NCBI RefSeq assembly: GCF_001642955.1
Contig: NZ_LWSK01000041.1
Location: forward strand, 1 to 46,122
Direction of reading: 5' to 3'
DNA: 46,122 bases
DNA from: Rubripirellula obstinata
GTDB lineage: Bacteria; Planctomycetota; Planctomycetia; Pirellulales; Pirellulaceae
Position 1 is the stretch's first letter; each line of letters starts with the position of its first letter. Shown piece by piece: positions 15,653 to 24,401 of this stretch. The translations under genes and the position numbers were made by a program. Below the pieces are notes generated by a model. That model saw only the letters and a list, made by a program, of their open reading frames with translations. It was not told where the DNA came from and did not search any database.

Positions 15653-18600
15653 AAAAATTCACCGAAGCGAAACTCGAAGAGGCGATCATCGGCCTGCTGG
15701 GTGATCAAGGCTACCCGTACACGCCGGGGACCGAGATTGTCCGAGAGCCCAGCGATGTCTTGATCCGCGGCGATCTGCGCGACTACCTGGCGAAACGCTA
15801 TGCCGCCGACAACATCACGCCGGGCGAGATCGATTCGATCCTGCGTCAACTCGACGCCTTGAACGCCGCCGATCTTTACGACTCCAACAAAACGATCTGC
15901 AAATGGGTCTCCGACGGTTTCCTGCTCAAACGCGAAGACCGCGACCAAAAGGATCTCTACATTCAATTGATCGACTACACCGGTTTGCCGCTCGGTCGTG
16001 GTGCCGATTCCGAAAGCCTTGATGAACTGGCAACCGCGGTCGGCGAAAAGCCCAGCAGCTATGACTCGTTCAAAGGCTTCCAGGACACGAACATCTACCG
16101 AGTCGTCAATCAACTGGAAATCGAAGGCCGCGAGTTGCGAATTCCCGATTGCGTTCTTTACATCAACGGATTGCCGCTGGTCGTGCTGGAGTTCAAAAGC
16201 GCGATCCGCGAGAACGCCACTCTGCACGATGCGTGGAAGCAACTGACGATCCGCTACGCTCGCGACATCCCCGAACTGATGAAGTACAACGCGCTGTGCG
16301 TGATCAGTGATGGAGTGAACAACAAGATGGGCTCGTTGTTCGCCGACTACGAGTTCTATTACACATGGCAAAAGATCACGGGCGAAGAATCGGCTACCAG
16401 AGACGGGATCAACTCGCTGCACACCATGCTGAAAGGTTTGTTCGACCAACGGCGTTTGCGGCAGGTGATCCGGCACTTCATCTACTTTCCGGATGTTTCC
16501 AAAGCGGAAGTGAAGATCGTTTGTCGGTACCCGCAGTTCTACGCCGCGTGCAAGCTGTACGAAAACATCCGGCAAGCACGCAAACCCGAGGGCGACGGAA
16601 AAGGCGGCACGTACTTTGGCGCGACCGGATGCGGCAAGAGTTTGACGATGCTGTTCCTGACCCGGCTGCTGATGAAGAGCCTCGAATTTGAGAGCCCGAC
16701 GATTGTGCTGATCACCGACCGCACGGATCTGGATGACCAACTTTCAACGCAATTCACGAACGCCAAGACCTACATCGGCGACCAGACGGTTCTTAGCGTC
16801 GAAAGCCGCGATCAGCTTCGCGAGTTGTTAGCGGGCCGTCAAAGCGGTGGCGTGTTCCTGACGACGATTCATAAGTTTACCGAAAGTGCGGGACTGCTGA
16901 CCGATCGCTCCAACGTGATTTGCATTTCCGACGAGGCCCATCGCAGCCAGGTCAACTTGGATCAGAAGATCAAGGTGACCGAAAAGGGCGTGAAGAAGAC
17001 TTATGGCTTTGCCAAGTACCTCCACGACTCGCTACCCAGCGCGACTTTCGTTGGCTTCACCGGAACACCCATCGACGCCACGCTGGATGTGTTTGGCGAA
17101 GTGATCGATTCGTACACGATGACTGAATCGGTCCAGGATGAAATCACGGTGCGGATCGTCTACGAGGGACGGGCCGCGAAGGTGTTGCTGGATAACAAGA
17201 AGCTGGAGGAAATCGAAGCCTATTACCAGCGCTGCGCCGACGAGGGGGCCAGCGATTATCAAATCGAGGAGAGCAAGAAAGCGTCTGCCCAGATGAGCGC
17301 CATCCTGGGCGATCCCGATCGGATCAAAGCCCTGGCCGCCGACTTTGTGGACCACTACGAAAAACGCATCGAAGAAGGTTCGACGATCGAAGGCAAGGCA
17401 ATGTTTGTGTGCAGCAAACGCGAGATCGCCTGGGAGTTCTTCAAGGAAGTGATCGCGCTGCGTCCCCGGTGGAACGAGGTCCGCGAATGTGCCGAGGGCA
17501 CCCGCCTGACCGAAATCGAACGCAAGAAGATCAAGCCGATGGAGCGGATCAAGATGATCATGACTCGCGGCAAAGACGACGACAAAGAATTGTACGATCT
17601 GTTGGGCAGCCAGGAGTATCGCAAGGAACTCGATCGCCAGTTCAAGAACCTGAAATCGAACTTCAAGATCGCCATCGTGGTGGACATGTGGCTGACGGGC
17701 TTTGACGTGCCGGCGCTCGACAGCATCTACATTGACAAACCGATCAAGCGACACAACTTGATCCAAACGATTTCCAGGGTGAATCGGAGGTTCGAGTCCA
17801 AGCAAAAGGGATTGGTCATCGATTACATCGGGATCAAGACTCAAATGAATTTGGCGATGGCTCACTACAACCAAGCCGACCAGCAGAACGTCGAGGAAAT
17901 CGGGTTGTCGGTGGTTGCCGTGAAGGACCATTTGGATCTGCTGCGCCAGGTTTTCCAGCAGTTCGATGCAAGCGACTATTTCACCGGCAGTTCAGTGGAA
18001 CAACTCGATTGCCTGAATCGGGCGGCCGAGTACGCGATGCGAACCGATAAGATCGAAAAGCGGTTCATGGCGTTGGTTCGGCGGATGAAAGCCGCCTACG
18101 ACATTTGCTGCGGCAGCGAGGCGCTCGGCGAAGCCGAGCGTGATCAAATCCACTTCTACCTCGCGGTCCGCTCGATCGTGTTCAAGCTGACCAAGGGGAA
18201 CGCCCCCGACGCGGCGCAGATGAACAAGAAGGTGCGTGAAATGATCGCCGAGGCACTCAAGAGTGATGGCGTCGAGGAGATCTTCAAGCTGGGGTCGGTG
18301 GATGGAATCGACCTCTTTGATCCTGAATATTTGGCAAAAATCGAGAAGATCAAACTGCCCAATACGAAGATCAAATTGCTGCAGCAGTTGCTGGCCAAGG
18401 CGATCGAGGATTTCAAGAAAACGAATCGTGCCAAGGGGATCGAGTTCACGAAGAAGTTTCAATCGCTGGTTGATCGGTACAACGAACGCGATGAAGAAAG
18501 CGTTTTGGTCAGCGATGTCCTGGATGATTTTTCAGGCGAGATTATGGATCTGATCCGAGCGTTGAAAGACGAACGTGATTCCTTCGGCGATCTGGGGATC

Positions 18601-18885
18601 GACCTGGAAGAGAAAGCGTTCTACGACATTCTGAAAAGTCTGGCGGTGAAATACGATTTCACCTATCCCGAAGACAAATTGTTGGAGCTTTCCAAGGCCG
18701 TGAAGTTGGTCGTCGATGACAAGGTGAAGTACACCGATTGGAGCCAACGCGCCGACATCAAGGCGGGATTGAAGGTCGACTTGATTCTGGTGCTGGCCAA
18801 TCACGGCTATCCGCCCGTGGACCGTGATGAGGTTTACAAAGAGATCTACGAGCAGGCCGAGAATTTCAAGAAGCACCGTTCGTAA
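15640..18885 (+). CDS. hsdR: Type I restriction-modification, endonuclease/translocase subunit HsdR
   Basis: The 1081-residue subunit drives ATP-dependent DNA translocation and cleavage. The N-terminal PD-(D/E)xK nuclease is visible as Asp near 169 (IPDCVLYINGLPLVVLEFK) with the EFK at about 183-185. The helicase core has Walker A GATGCGKS near 327, the DEAH box (ISDEAHRSQ) near 431, motif III GFTGTPID near 470 and motif VI QTISRVNRRF near 710. A C-terminal helical domain for complex assembly follows. The ATG at 15640 overlaps the short toxin remnant by 13 bp. All motifs are intact, so the system should be active. It belongs with hsdM and hsdS upstream despite the inserted antitoxin gene. Confidence 0.96.
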   Translation: MAGIEKFTEAKLEEAIIGLLGDQGYPYTPGTEIVREPSDVLIRGDLRDYLAKRYAADNITPGEIDSILRQLDALNAADLYDSNKTICKWVSDGFLLKREDRDQKDLYIQLIDYTGLPLGRGADSESLDELATAVGEKPSSYDSFKGFQDTNIYRVVNQLEIEGRELRIPDCVLYINGLPLVVLEFKSAIRENATLHDAWKQLTIRYARDIPELMKYNALCVISDGVNNKMGSLFADYEFYYTWQKITGEESATRDGINSLHTMLKGLFDQRRLRQVIRHFIYFPDVSKAEVKIVCRYPQFYAACKLYENIRQARKPEGDGKGGTYFGATGCGKSLTMLFLTRLLMKSLEFESPTIVLITDRTDLDDQLSTQFTNAKTYIGDQTVLSVESRDQLRELLAGRQSGGVFLTTIHKFTESAGLLTDRSNVICISDEAHRSQVNLDQKIKVTEKGVKKTYGFAKYLHDSLPSATFVGFTGTPIDATLDVFGEVIDSYTMTESVQDEITVRIVYEGRAAKVLLDNKKLEEIEAYYQRCADEGASDYQIEESKKASAQMSAILGDPDRIKALAADFVDHYEKRIEEGSTIEGKAMFVCSKREIAWEFFKEVIALRPRWNEVRECAEGTRLTEIERKKIKPMERIKMIMTRGKDDDKELYDLLGSQEYRKELDRQFKNLKSNFKIAIVVDMWLTGFDVPALDSIYIDKPIKRHNLIQTISRVNRRFESKQKGLVIDYIGIKTQMNLAMAHYNQADQQNVEEIGLSVVAVKDHLDLLRQVFQQFDASDYFTGSSVEQLDCLNRAAEYAMRTDKIEKRFMALVRRMKAAYDICCGSEALGEAERDQIHFYLAVRSIVFKLTKGNAPDAAQMNKKVREMIAEALKSDGVEEIFKLGSVDGIDLFDPEYLAKIEKIKLPNTKIKLLQQLLAKAIEDFKKTNRAKGIEFTKKFQSLVDRYNERDEESVLVSDVLDDFSGEIMDLIRALKDERDSFGDLGIDLEEKAFYDILKSLAVKYDFTYPEDKLLELSKAVKLVVDDKVKYTDWSQRADIKAGLKVDLILVLANHGYPPVDRDEVYKEIYEQAENFKKHRS

Positions 18886-18897
18886 TTTTCGCGAGGA

Positions 18898-19269
18898 CTA
18901 AGCTTGCTGGTAGAGCCAGCCTCTATCAACCGCGTATTTGCGAAGCTTCTTTCCTTTCTTTTTGACCGCGCTGCTACCGTGGGCAGTGAAGTCAACCAAT
19001 ACATGCTCTGGGAAAGGTTCAGGGTCTTCGCTTACTGGCAGATCCAATGACTCGCATTCACCAACACTAAATCCATACGCACCCACCGAGGAATGGCGTA
19101 GGTCGCCCGTGTAGTGTTGCCAAGCTCCTTCTGCGTCAATTTTGTCACCGTCGTATGTCGAAAGCTTGCCCTCATCTTTTGGGGTCGGACAGAATGCGTT
19201 GGATCCGACGCGTCCATCCTGCACAAAGCTAGGGTGGATCTGACGAATCAAGATCGTATCGGAGTTCAT
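18898..19269 (-). CDS. Uncharacterised 123-residue protein, second gene of a coupled pair
   Basis: I do not recognise a named family. The protein begins MNSDTILIRQIHPSFVQDGR, continues with a conserved-looking block (FCPTPKDEGKLSTYDGDKID) and ends with a basic segment (SSAVKKKGKKLRKYAVDRGW). The middle carries GECESLDLPVSEDPEPFPEH. It has no signal peptide or membrane segment, so it is probably cytoplasmic. The ATG overlaps the stop of the 380-390-residue gene upstream in the sequence ATGA (19266-19269), which implies translational coupling and joint function. The pair converges on hsdR with 12 bp between the two stops. A toxin-antitoxin or defence role is possible by location only. Confidence 0.8.
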   Translation of the reverse strand: MNSDTILIRQIHPSFVQDGRVGSNAFCPTPKDEGKLSTYDGDKIDAEGAWQHYTGDLRHSSVGAYGFSVGECESLDLPVSEDPEPFPEHVLVDFTAHGSSAVKKKGKKLRKYAVDRGWLYQQA

Positions 19270-20408
19270 GCTTCGTTACCTCCGAAAACTCCCTTCACCA
19301 TCTCTGCAAGTTTCACCCAATCTTCAGGTCGCAAGAGATTGAACTCTGCTTCCGATTCTTCATCAGTTTCCGTGTTCAGTAGATGCCAAGCTGAAAGCCG
19401 CTTATCCAGATCGATTTCGAGAGACGCGTCCAAGTCTCCGCTGGACCATTCCGCTTGCACTCCGCCTTCGAGCGTGGGGTAGAGATACGGAGACGGCAGG
19501 TCATCTGGATAGGAACTCTCGAAAGCCTCGGCTAGCCAATCGAGATGGTCGTTTTTCGGCGCACGCCCTTTTCCTTCCATCCATCCATTCTTGAGCCGTT
19601 TGAATTCCTCAAGACGTATTCCAACATCCATGGCATCGAGAACGCTGATGTGCTCGATGGATTCCAGCTTTGTCAAACGCCCTGTACGCCGGTCGTACCG
19701 CCCCACTCCTTCAATAATGACTCGAGATCCTTCCTTGAACTTGTTGAAAGCCTCTAGGATCTTATCGAGATGCTCTGGCTGAATCGGTGATGGGATTTGT
19801 GATCCGTCCATCAGTCGAAGTCTGAATCGTTCCTTCTCTTGGTCAGCTTCAAACACGCGTCCTCGGATACGGACCTCTTCGGTGTAGCCCTGGGTCGAAG
19901 ACGTAGCCAGCGTTAGGTATCGCCGCGTCGTTTTGTTTAAGCGTGCTGGGCGGTTTGTATCGGGGTAATTGAGCTCTAGCGATTCGCTGTCGCGAAGACT
20001 TCGCCCAATTCGGTCAAAGTAGGCCAGATGATTTTCACTTAACAAACCAGTGACCGGCTTTTGGTTCTCGGCACAATCAACTGCTTCGACGATAGAGGCT
20101 TTCGCTTTCTCGAAGTACTCGCGGTGATCGACTGGAAACAGGGATGAAGAGGCGGCGGCAATTGCTAGCACGACTTTGGGGATTGCGCTTCCCTCTCCGA
20201 TCTCGGTAACTTGCAACGAGACTTCATCTGCGAATCCTTTTGGGATCCGTTTTCGAGTGGGATTGTCCTGCCTGTAGTGCCACTTCGCCACCTCAACGAT
20301 CAACTCTTCCAACACCGACAAATCCTTCAACACCTCAAGCGGTATCGCGTGGCCGTTGAAACGGTCACCGACAAGTCTTGGGCTCAGGAAGTCGACGGTT
20401 TCTGTCAT
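19266..20408 (-). CDS. Uncharacterised ~380-residue protein, first gene of a coupled pair
   Basis: I do not recognise a named family. From the ATG at 20408 (MTETVDFLSPRLVGDRFNGH) the N-terminal third reads as mixed alpha/beta with a helix-rich part (LSVLEELIVEVAKWHYR). A central block (EEVRIRGRVFEADQEKERFR, then SRVIIEGVGRYDRRTGRLTK) looks like a small beta barrel. The C-terminal part has PYLYPTLEGGVQAEWSSGDL and LEIDLDKRLSAWHLL, acidic with alternating hydrophobic residues. An alternative ATG at 20438 adds ten residues; neither start has a clear ribosome site. The stop overlaps the start of the 123-residue gene. Its position beside a type I restriction operon suggests an accessory or separate defence module, which is inference. 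Confidence 0.82.
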   Translation of the reverse strand: MTETVDFLSPRLVGDRFNGHAIPLEVLKDLSVLEELIVEVAKWHYRQDNPTRKRIPKGFADEVSLQVTEIGEGSAIPKVVLAIAAASSSLFPVDHREYFEKAKASIVEAVDCAENQKPVTGLLSENHLAYFDRIGRSLRDSESLELNYPDTNRPARLNKTTRRYLTLATSSTQGYTEEVRIRGRVFEADQEKERFRLRLMDGSQIPSPIQPEHLDKILEAFNKFKEGSRVIIEGVGRYDRRTGRLTKLESIEHISVLDAMDVGIRLEEFKRLKNGWMEGKGRAPKNDHLDWLAEAFESSYPDDLPSPYLYPTLEGGVQAEWSSGDLDASLEIDLDKRLSAWHLLNTETDEESEAEFNLLRPEDWVKLAEMVKGVFGGNEA

Positions 20409-20547
20409 TTTTTGAGACGAGGGGGAATTGATGATCATATCTGTTGATGAATCGGCCTTGCTCCATCGTATCTGAAGCCAGAAAGCCTGGATATGGCATG
20501 GTCTCTTCCGGTACTACGCAACGAACGCCCTGTCAGTTTTCATTCGC

Positions 20548-20830
20548 TTACGGTTCCAAAAGTCGGTCTTCGATGTCGGCCAAGCGATCTTGCAGAGCGG
20601 CTACCACGCCATCGGCTTGGTTGGCTTTGGTCTGCAGGTTGGCCAGGATCGATGCGTGCTCTTTAGCTTGCGATCGGTAGCGTTTTCGTTCGTGGTCGAA
20701 CGGCGTTGCTTCTGCTTTCTCGATGTCTTGACATTCCCAGCTTTCACGCTTGCGGGTCTCTTCGTCAAGATCGGCCAGTGCGTGTTCGGCTTCGTGCAAG
20801 TCTTCGAGGGCCGAATCGTACAATCGAACG
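20548..20830 (-). pseudogene. Coiled-coil protein fragment, probable gene remnant
   Basis: The frame encodes SALEDLHEAEHALADLDEET and AKEHASILANLQTKANQADG, a charged heptad-rich segment typical of coiled coils, and ends at a stop at 20548. Upstream of about 20821 the reading frame runs into a perfect 16-bp tandem duplication (caatcgaacggggaca at 20821-20836 and 20837-20852) and loses coding character. I interpret this as the 3' end of a larger gene cut off by rearrangement. The family is unknown. The rest of 20853-21150 holds nothing I can support. Confidence 0.35.
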
Positions 20831-21150
20831 GGGACACAATCGAACGGGGACAGGGCACGCGCGAGAGTTGTTGGCTGAAATGATAGCAAGTGCGATTGCA
20901 GATTGTCCCTGTTTTGCCTGACCATCGGGGGCTTGGTGCGCTAACCAATCGACGATTCGCGGCAGGCTTCGCCCAATGGGTCTGCACGGTCATCGGCGAT
21001 CGCTCGCAGGCAAAGTGACAAAAAACACAACTTGTTTTTTCGAAAACGATTAAGTTGAATAAGGTCGGTCAAAACCAAATTGGCGAGCGGCATCAACCGC
21101 TGTGACCGGTGAGTACATTGCTTGGATGAAGTAACGTTCGCTTATGCACA

Positions 21151-21978
21151 ATGAGAGACATCATGCCCGCATCCTTGATTGAAATCCCAATGTCGATCGA
21201 CGATTTCCGTGTCATGCCGCATCGGTTGGGGTGGAAGCATGAGTATTGGGACGGGATGGCTCGGCTGTCGCCGAGCCACGGTGCCGTTGCCAAGTTTGAG
21301 TTGCGTTTTAATCAAACGCCTCCAGCTTCTTCCACTTCGAAGAGTACCTATGACATTCGTGGGGTCGGTGACGTTGATCGAGAGTCGCTTGTCCAGTTAC
21401 ACATCAATGCCTTCGATGATTCCATTGAATTTGCAGGCTACTCCGATGCAGCATTTGAGAAGGAGCAGCGGCGAAGTATGTCTGCCTTTTTCGCTCCAGA
21501 GAATTCGACCCGAAGACGGCGAGGGCTCGCTAAACATTCCTTTGCCGTTGTCGATGGAAACGATTCAGTCGCAGCGATCTTCATCCGCGAAACTCCCGAT
21601 GGACTTGCGGTCGAGCCAATTTTGGTACACCCACGATATCATCGAAAGGGTTTGGCGTCGGCACTGTTTTGGCAGTCGTGTCGTGCTCTTGCCAGCGAAG
21701 GAGTCAAGGTGTTGCGCAGCAGTTGTCATTTAGGAAACCATGCGAGCATGAAGTGGCATCTTGCAATGGGGTTTCGAGAAACACCGAACGTGACGGCGGC
21801 TTCCGCGCGGGCGAACCATCACCACTGGATGGCCAGGCACCATCGCTTTCAGGGAAGGTTGAATGAGGCAGAATCGCAGACCAAACTGGCCCGATCTTGG
21901 GACCAAAAATACGAGTCGTGGCAAGAGGCTTGGATCGCGGAAATCGAACAAAGCCGAAGCGAAGCTAAAAACCAGTGA
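21151..21978 (+). CDS. GNAT family N-acetyltransferase
   Basis: The 275-residue protein carries the GNAT acetyl-CoA binding motif A as VEPILVHPRYHRKGLASALF, followed by the helix WQSCRALASEGVKVLRSSCH and a motif B region with NHASMKWHLAMGFRETP. An N-terminal segment (GWKHEYWDGMARLSPSHGAV) precedes the catalytic domain and is shared by planctomycete acetyltransferases of this kind. The acceptor substrate is unknown. Possible starts are ATG 21151, 21163 or 21190; the gagag before 21163 may favour that one. The C-terminus is charged and helical (QEAWIAEIEQSRSEAKNQ). It stands alone, with no downstream partner before the repeat arrays. Confidence 0.85.
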   Translation: MRDIMPASLIEIPMSIDDFRVMPHRLGWKHEYWDGMARLSPSHGAVAKFELRFNQTPPASSTSKSTYDIRGVGDVDRESLVQLHINAFDDSIEFAGYSDAAFEKEQRRSMSAFFAPENSTRRRRGLAKHSFAVVDGNDSVAAIFIRETPDGLAVEPILVHPRYHRKGLASALFWQSCRALASEGVKVLRSSCHLGNHASMKWHLAMGFRETPNVTAASARANHHHWMARHHRFQGRLNEAESQTKLARSWDQKYESWQEAWIAEIEQSRSEAKNQ

Positions 21979-22460
21979 CAGTAAGCCATGATCAGTTGGC
22001 CCCATTGAAGCGATACCGCATCGACGGCAAGGTGAGTCACGCCCCCACTTTCCGCGTTCTCACGAACGCGTCAATTCATCACGTGGAGGAGTGAACCGCT
22101 ATTCGACGCGATACTACTCAAACAGGTTCAGAAGTCCGCACGCAGGCCTGATGGAATTCTTGTTAGCGTCTTGTCATCGAGCGTTAGCGGTTTAATCGTT
22201 GTTTCGTGACCAGTTTTTTTGGATCGATCTTTAAGGCTCATTCGACGGAAGAGTGCGCCGCACGAACGCCGAGATTTTTCAGGGAGCCTTTGAGTTTTCA
22301 ATGTTGAGGGAAGGGAAGACCGGGGCATGTTCGAGCAACATCTTCAGCATTCGAGATTACTTGCTCGGTTCGAGATGGCGATCCGCTTAGGATTTGTCAC
22401 GAAACAACTTCCCGGTTTTGATCCCGGCATAATGTGGCACTCAACCGCCGAACCGCGCGG
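21979..22460. other. Intergenic region without recognised gene
   Basis: This stretch of about 480 bp separates the acetyltransferase gene from the first palindromic array. Short open frames on both strands lack family features or ribosome sites, and I see no strong hairpins until about 22462. Confidence 0.4.
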
Positions 22461-22461
22461 C

Positions 22462-22894
22462 CATCGCTTAGTGGCACTTGCTTTCAACACTGAACTGCCC
22501 CGGAGGGGTCATAGCACTTTGCCGGTGGCCAACGGCCACCGGTAATCGACCAGAAAAGATGGTTTGCCCCGGAGGGGTAATCGAACCGATGAATGCTCGC
22601 TGCCGCCCCTGCCGGGGCTTGGGTTTTTGGTGCGTTTGGCTCCCGTGGGCCAAAGCCCACGGCACCGTGCTGACGCCCCGTCCGGGGCTAAGTAAGTGGC
22701 ATTGGGGCATCGTCCCCCGCGTCCACGAGACTTGCGTGGTCATCGCTTAATGGCACTTGCTTTCAACACTGAACTGCCCCGGAGGGGCATAGCACTTTGC
22801 CGGTTGCCAACGGCCACCGGTAATCGACCAGAAAACATGGTTTGCCCCGGAGGGGTAATCGATTCGCTGAATGCTCGCTGCCGCCCCTGCCGGG
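22462..22894. repeat. Palindromic repeat array, family C (left, forward orientation)
   Basis: Two units begin near 22467 and 22747 (GGCACTTGCTTTCAACACTG). Each contains GCCCCGGAGGGG boxes, the hairpin CCGGTGGCCAACGGCCACCGG (second unit GGTTGCCAACGGCCACCGG) and the phrase ATGCTCGCTGCCGCCCCTGC. Unit 1 also has a CCGTGGGCCAAAGCCCACGG hairpin near 22645. Unit 2 is interrupted at 22895 by the IS4-family element. The same family continues in reverse orientation at 27119-27710 on the other side of the IS. Confidence 0.9.
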
Positions 22895-22960
22895 CAACGC
22901 TATGAAGCATTTTGGCACCGAAAAAATTGGGGTTTTCATTTTCGTGGGAACATGAAAAAA

Positions 22961-23012
22961 GCCAGATTCCCCCCACACCAACTGAAACGCTTCAGTCAGA
23001 AAGGAATCTGGC
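22961..23012 (+). promoter_or_regulatory. Leader hairpin sequestering the IS4 transposase ribosome site
   Basis: GCCAGATTCC at 22961-22970 is the exact complement of GGAATCTGGC at 23003-23012, directly before the transposase ATG at 23014. The AAGGA ribosome site at 23001-23005 lies partly in the right arm. A small 6-bp hairpin (ACTGAA-ACGC-TTCAGT, 22981-22996) sits in the loop. Transcripts entering from outside would form the full stem and block translation, a known safeguard in insertion sequences. Confidence 0.6.
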
Positions 23013-23013
23013 C

Positions 23014-24036
23014 ATGTCTCGTAAGCAATCTCGATCCCGACGCTCTCGCAACCCCAGTTCTCAATACAAGGTCAAGAATCGAGACGTGTTGCAGAAAATC
23101 TTCACGGAAGTCTTGTTTCCCGAGAACCAAATTTTTGCAGACTGGATTCTGCATGGCAACATCAAGTGGAAGCCCGAACAACTCGTCTCACAGGCAATCC
23201 TTTTCGGATGGCAAGAAAACAAGCATCTCAACGATCGCTTCGAGTTCACTTTGAAAACCTGTCACGACATCGGCTTGACGCATGTCGGCAACAGCTACAC
23301 GTCCATGATGAACGCGCTAGCCGGTTATGGCGAGCAACTGCGGATTCCGGTCCGAAAGCAACTTCACCAAACAGCCGAATCCATTTCGGGAAAGCATTTC
23401 CGCGTCGGCAAGTATGCCCCCATCGCTTTTGACGGATCAAGATTGACAACACCGCGGACCAAGTCCAACGAAGATGCGTTCTGTGCTCCAAACCATGGCA
23501 GTGGAAAGACTGCCAAGTATCGTAAGAAGCAGACCAAGGGAATGCGTCGCAGCAAGAATGAAAAGAACAAACCGCATCAACCCAAGCCGCAAGTCTGGCT
23601 GACCATGATGTGGCACATGGGACTAAAGCTTCCGTGGACATGGAAGATCGGTCCCTCCAACTCGAGTGAACGGGCGCACGTTCAAGACATGATTGAGGAG
23701 GAAGAATTCCCGGAAAACACGCTCTTTTGTGGTGACGCGGGATTCATCGGCTATCCACTGTGGAGCAAGATCATCAACAGCGGAAACGACTTCCTCGTTC
23801 GCGTGGGAGCCAATGTGAGCTTGCTTAGTGAACAAGCAGATTTCTCGATGAAGTCCGGCGGCATCGTTCTGTGTTGGCCCAAAGGACAGATGAAATCAGG
23901 GGCTAAACCGCTGCGTTTGCGTTTAAAGAAGGTGACCTTGGGCAAAACCACCGTATGGCTGCTGACGAGCGTCTTGAACGGCAGAGATTTATCGGTCAAG
24001 CGAATGGTCAAGCTCTACAAAATGAGATGGGGAGTG
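23014..24036 (+). pseudogene. IS4-family transposase, N-terminal part (split gene)
   Basis: The first 341 residues of a DDE transposase start at the ATG at 23014 (MSRKQSRSRRSRNPSS), preceded by AAGGA. The catalytic Asp residues appear in PIAFDGSRLTTPRT and LFCGDAGFIGYPLW. The frame reaches YKMRWGVE, the Y(2)R(3)E part of the IS4 signature, and then runs 17 foreign residues to a stop at 24093. The remainder of the transposase resumes at 26679. Joining 23014-24036 to 26679-27101 gives 1,446 nt, exactly 482 codons, in frame and with the complete Y(2)R(3)E(6)K motif. As it stands, the protein lacks the conserved Lys and the C-terminal domain and should be inactive. Confidence 0.9.
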
Positions 24037-24204
24037 GAGAACTACCAAGCAAGATACGCCGGAAGACACCCCTTGTATCTGCTTGCCGCCTGAGAAAAAT
24101 GGGGTTTATCGCGTCTGCGTCCGGGCGCTGCTTATGCTAGCAAACTGGACGCAGCAGCGAACTCTGGCCCACCCAACGGATTCCACTGACACAGGAGGTT
24201 TGTC

Positions 24205-24401
24205 ATGCCCAGACCAGAAGTCCCCCCCCGCGCCGACCTGCCGGGACGATAGCGCAGGCCCGTCCTCCAGCGAGGACGGTGCGGCTGAAGAAACTTTGGC
24301 ATCAACTGCCCGAAAGCCAAAGACAAGCGATCGTCGATCGACTCGCGATCATGCTCGCCGCACAAATGCCTCCTCGCCAAAAGGAGGCAAGTCATGAGTA
24401 A
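24205..24401 (+). pseudogene. Small helical protein frame upstream of the recombinase, broken at a C8 tract
   Basis: An ATG at 24205 with a strong AGGAGG site at 24193-24198 starts MPRPEVPP and stops at 24250-24252. A second frame, open through 24279-24398, encodes VRLKKLWHQLPESQRQAIVD and LAIMLAAQMPPRQKEASHE, a helical sequence, and its stop overlaps the recombinase ATG (24394). One extra C in the eight-C run at 24222-24229 would join the two into a 66-residue protein. This may be a slippery programmed frameshift, a real mutation or a sequence error. Alternatively, translation may begin at GTG 24279 (40 residues). Similar small helical proteins precede planctomycete recombinases, as I recall. 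The role could be a recombination directionality or regulatory factor (inference). Confidence 0.55.

Noticed and set aside
15409-16740. A 443-residue open frame antisense to hsdR
   Set aside because: It overlaps the conserved nuclease and helicase motifs of hsdR entirely, has no family features, and its length reflects the GC-skewed codon pattern of the real gene.
24083-24397. A 104-residue frame between the IS4 junction and the recombinase
   Set aside because: Low-complexity Ser/Thr/Arg composition with no ribosome site; the helical frame ending at 24401 is a better candidate.
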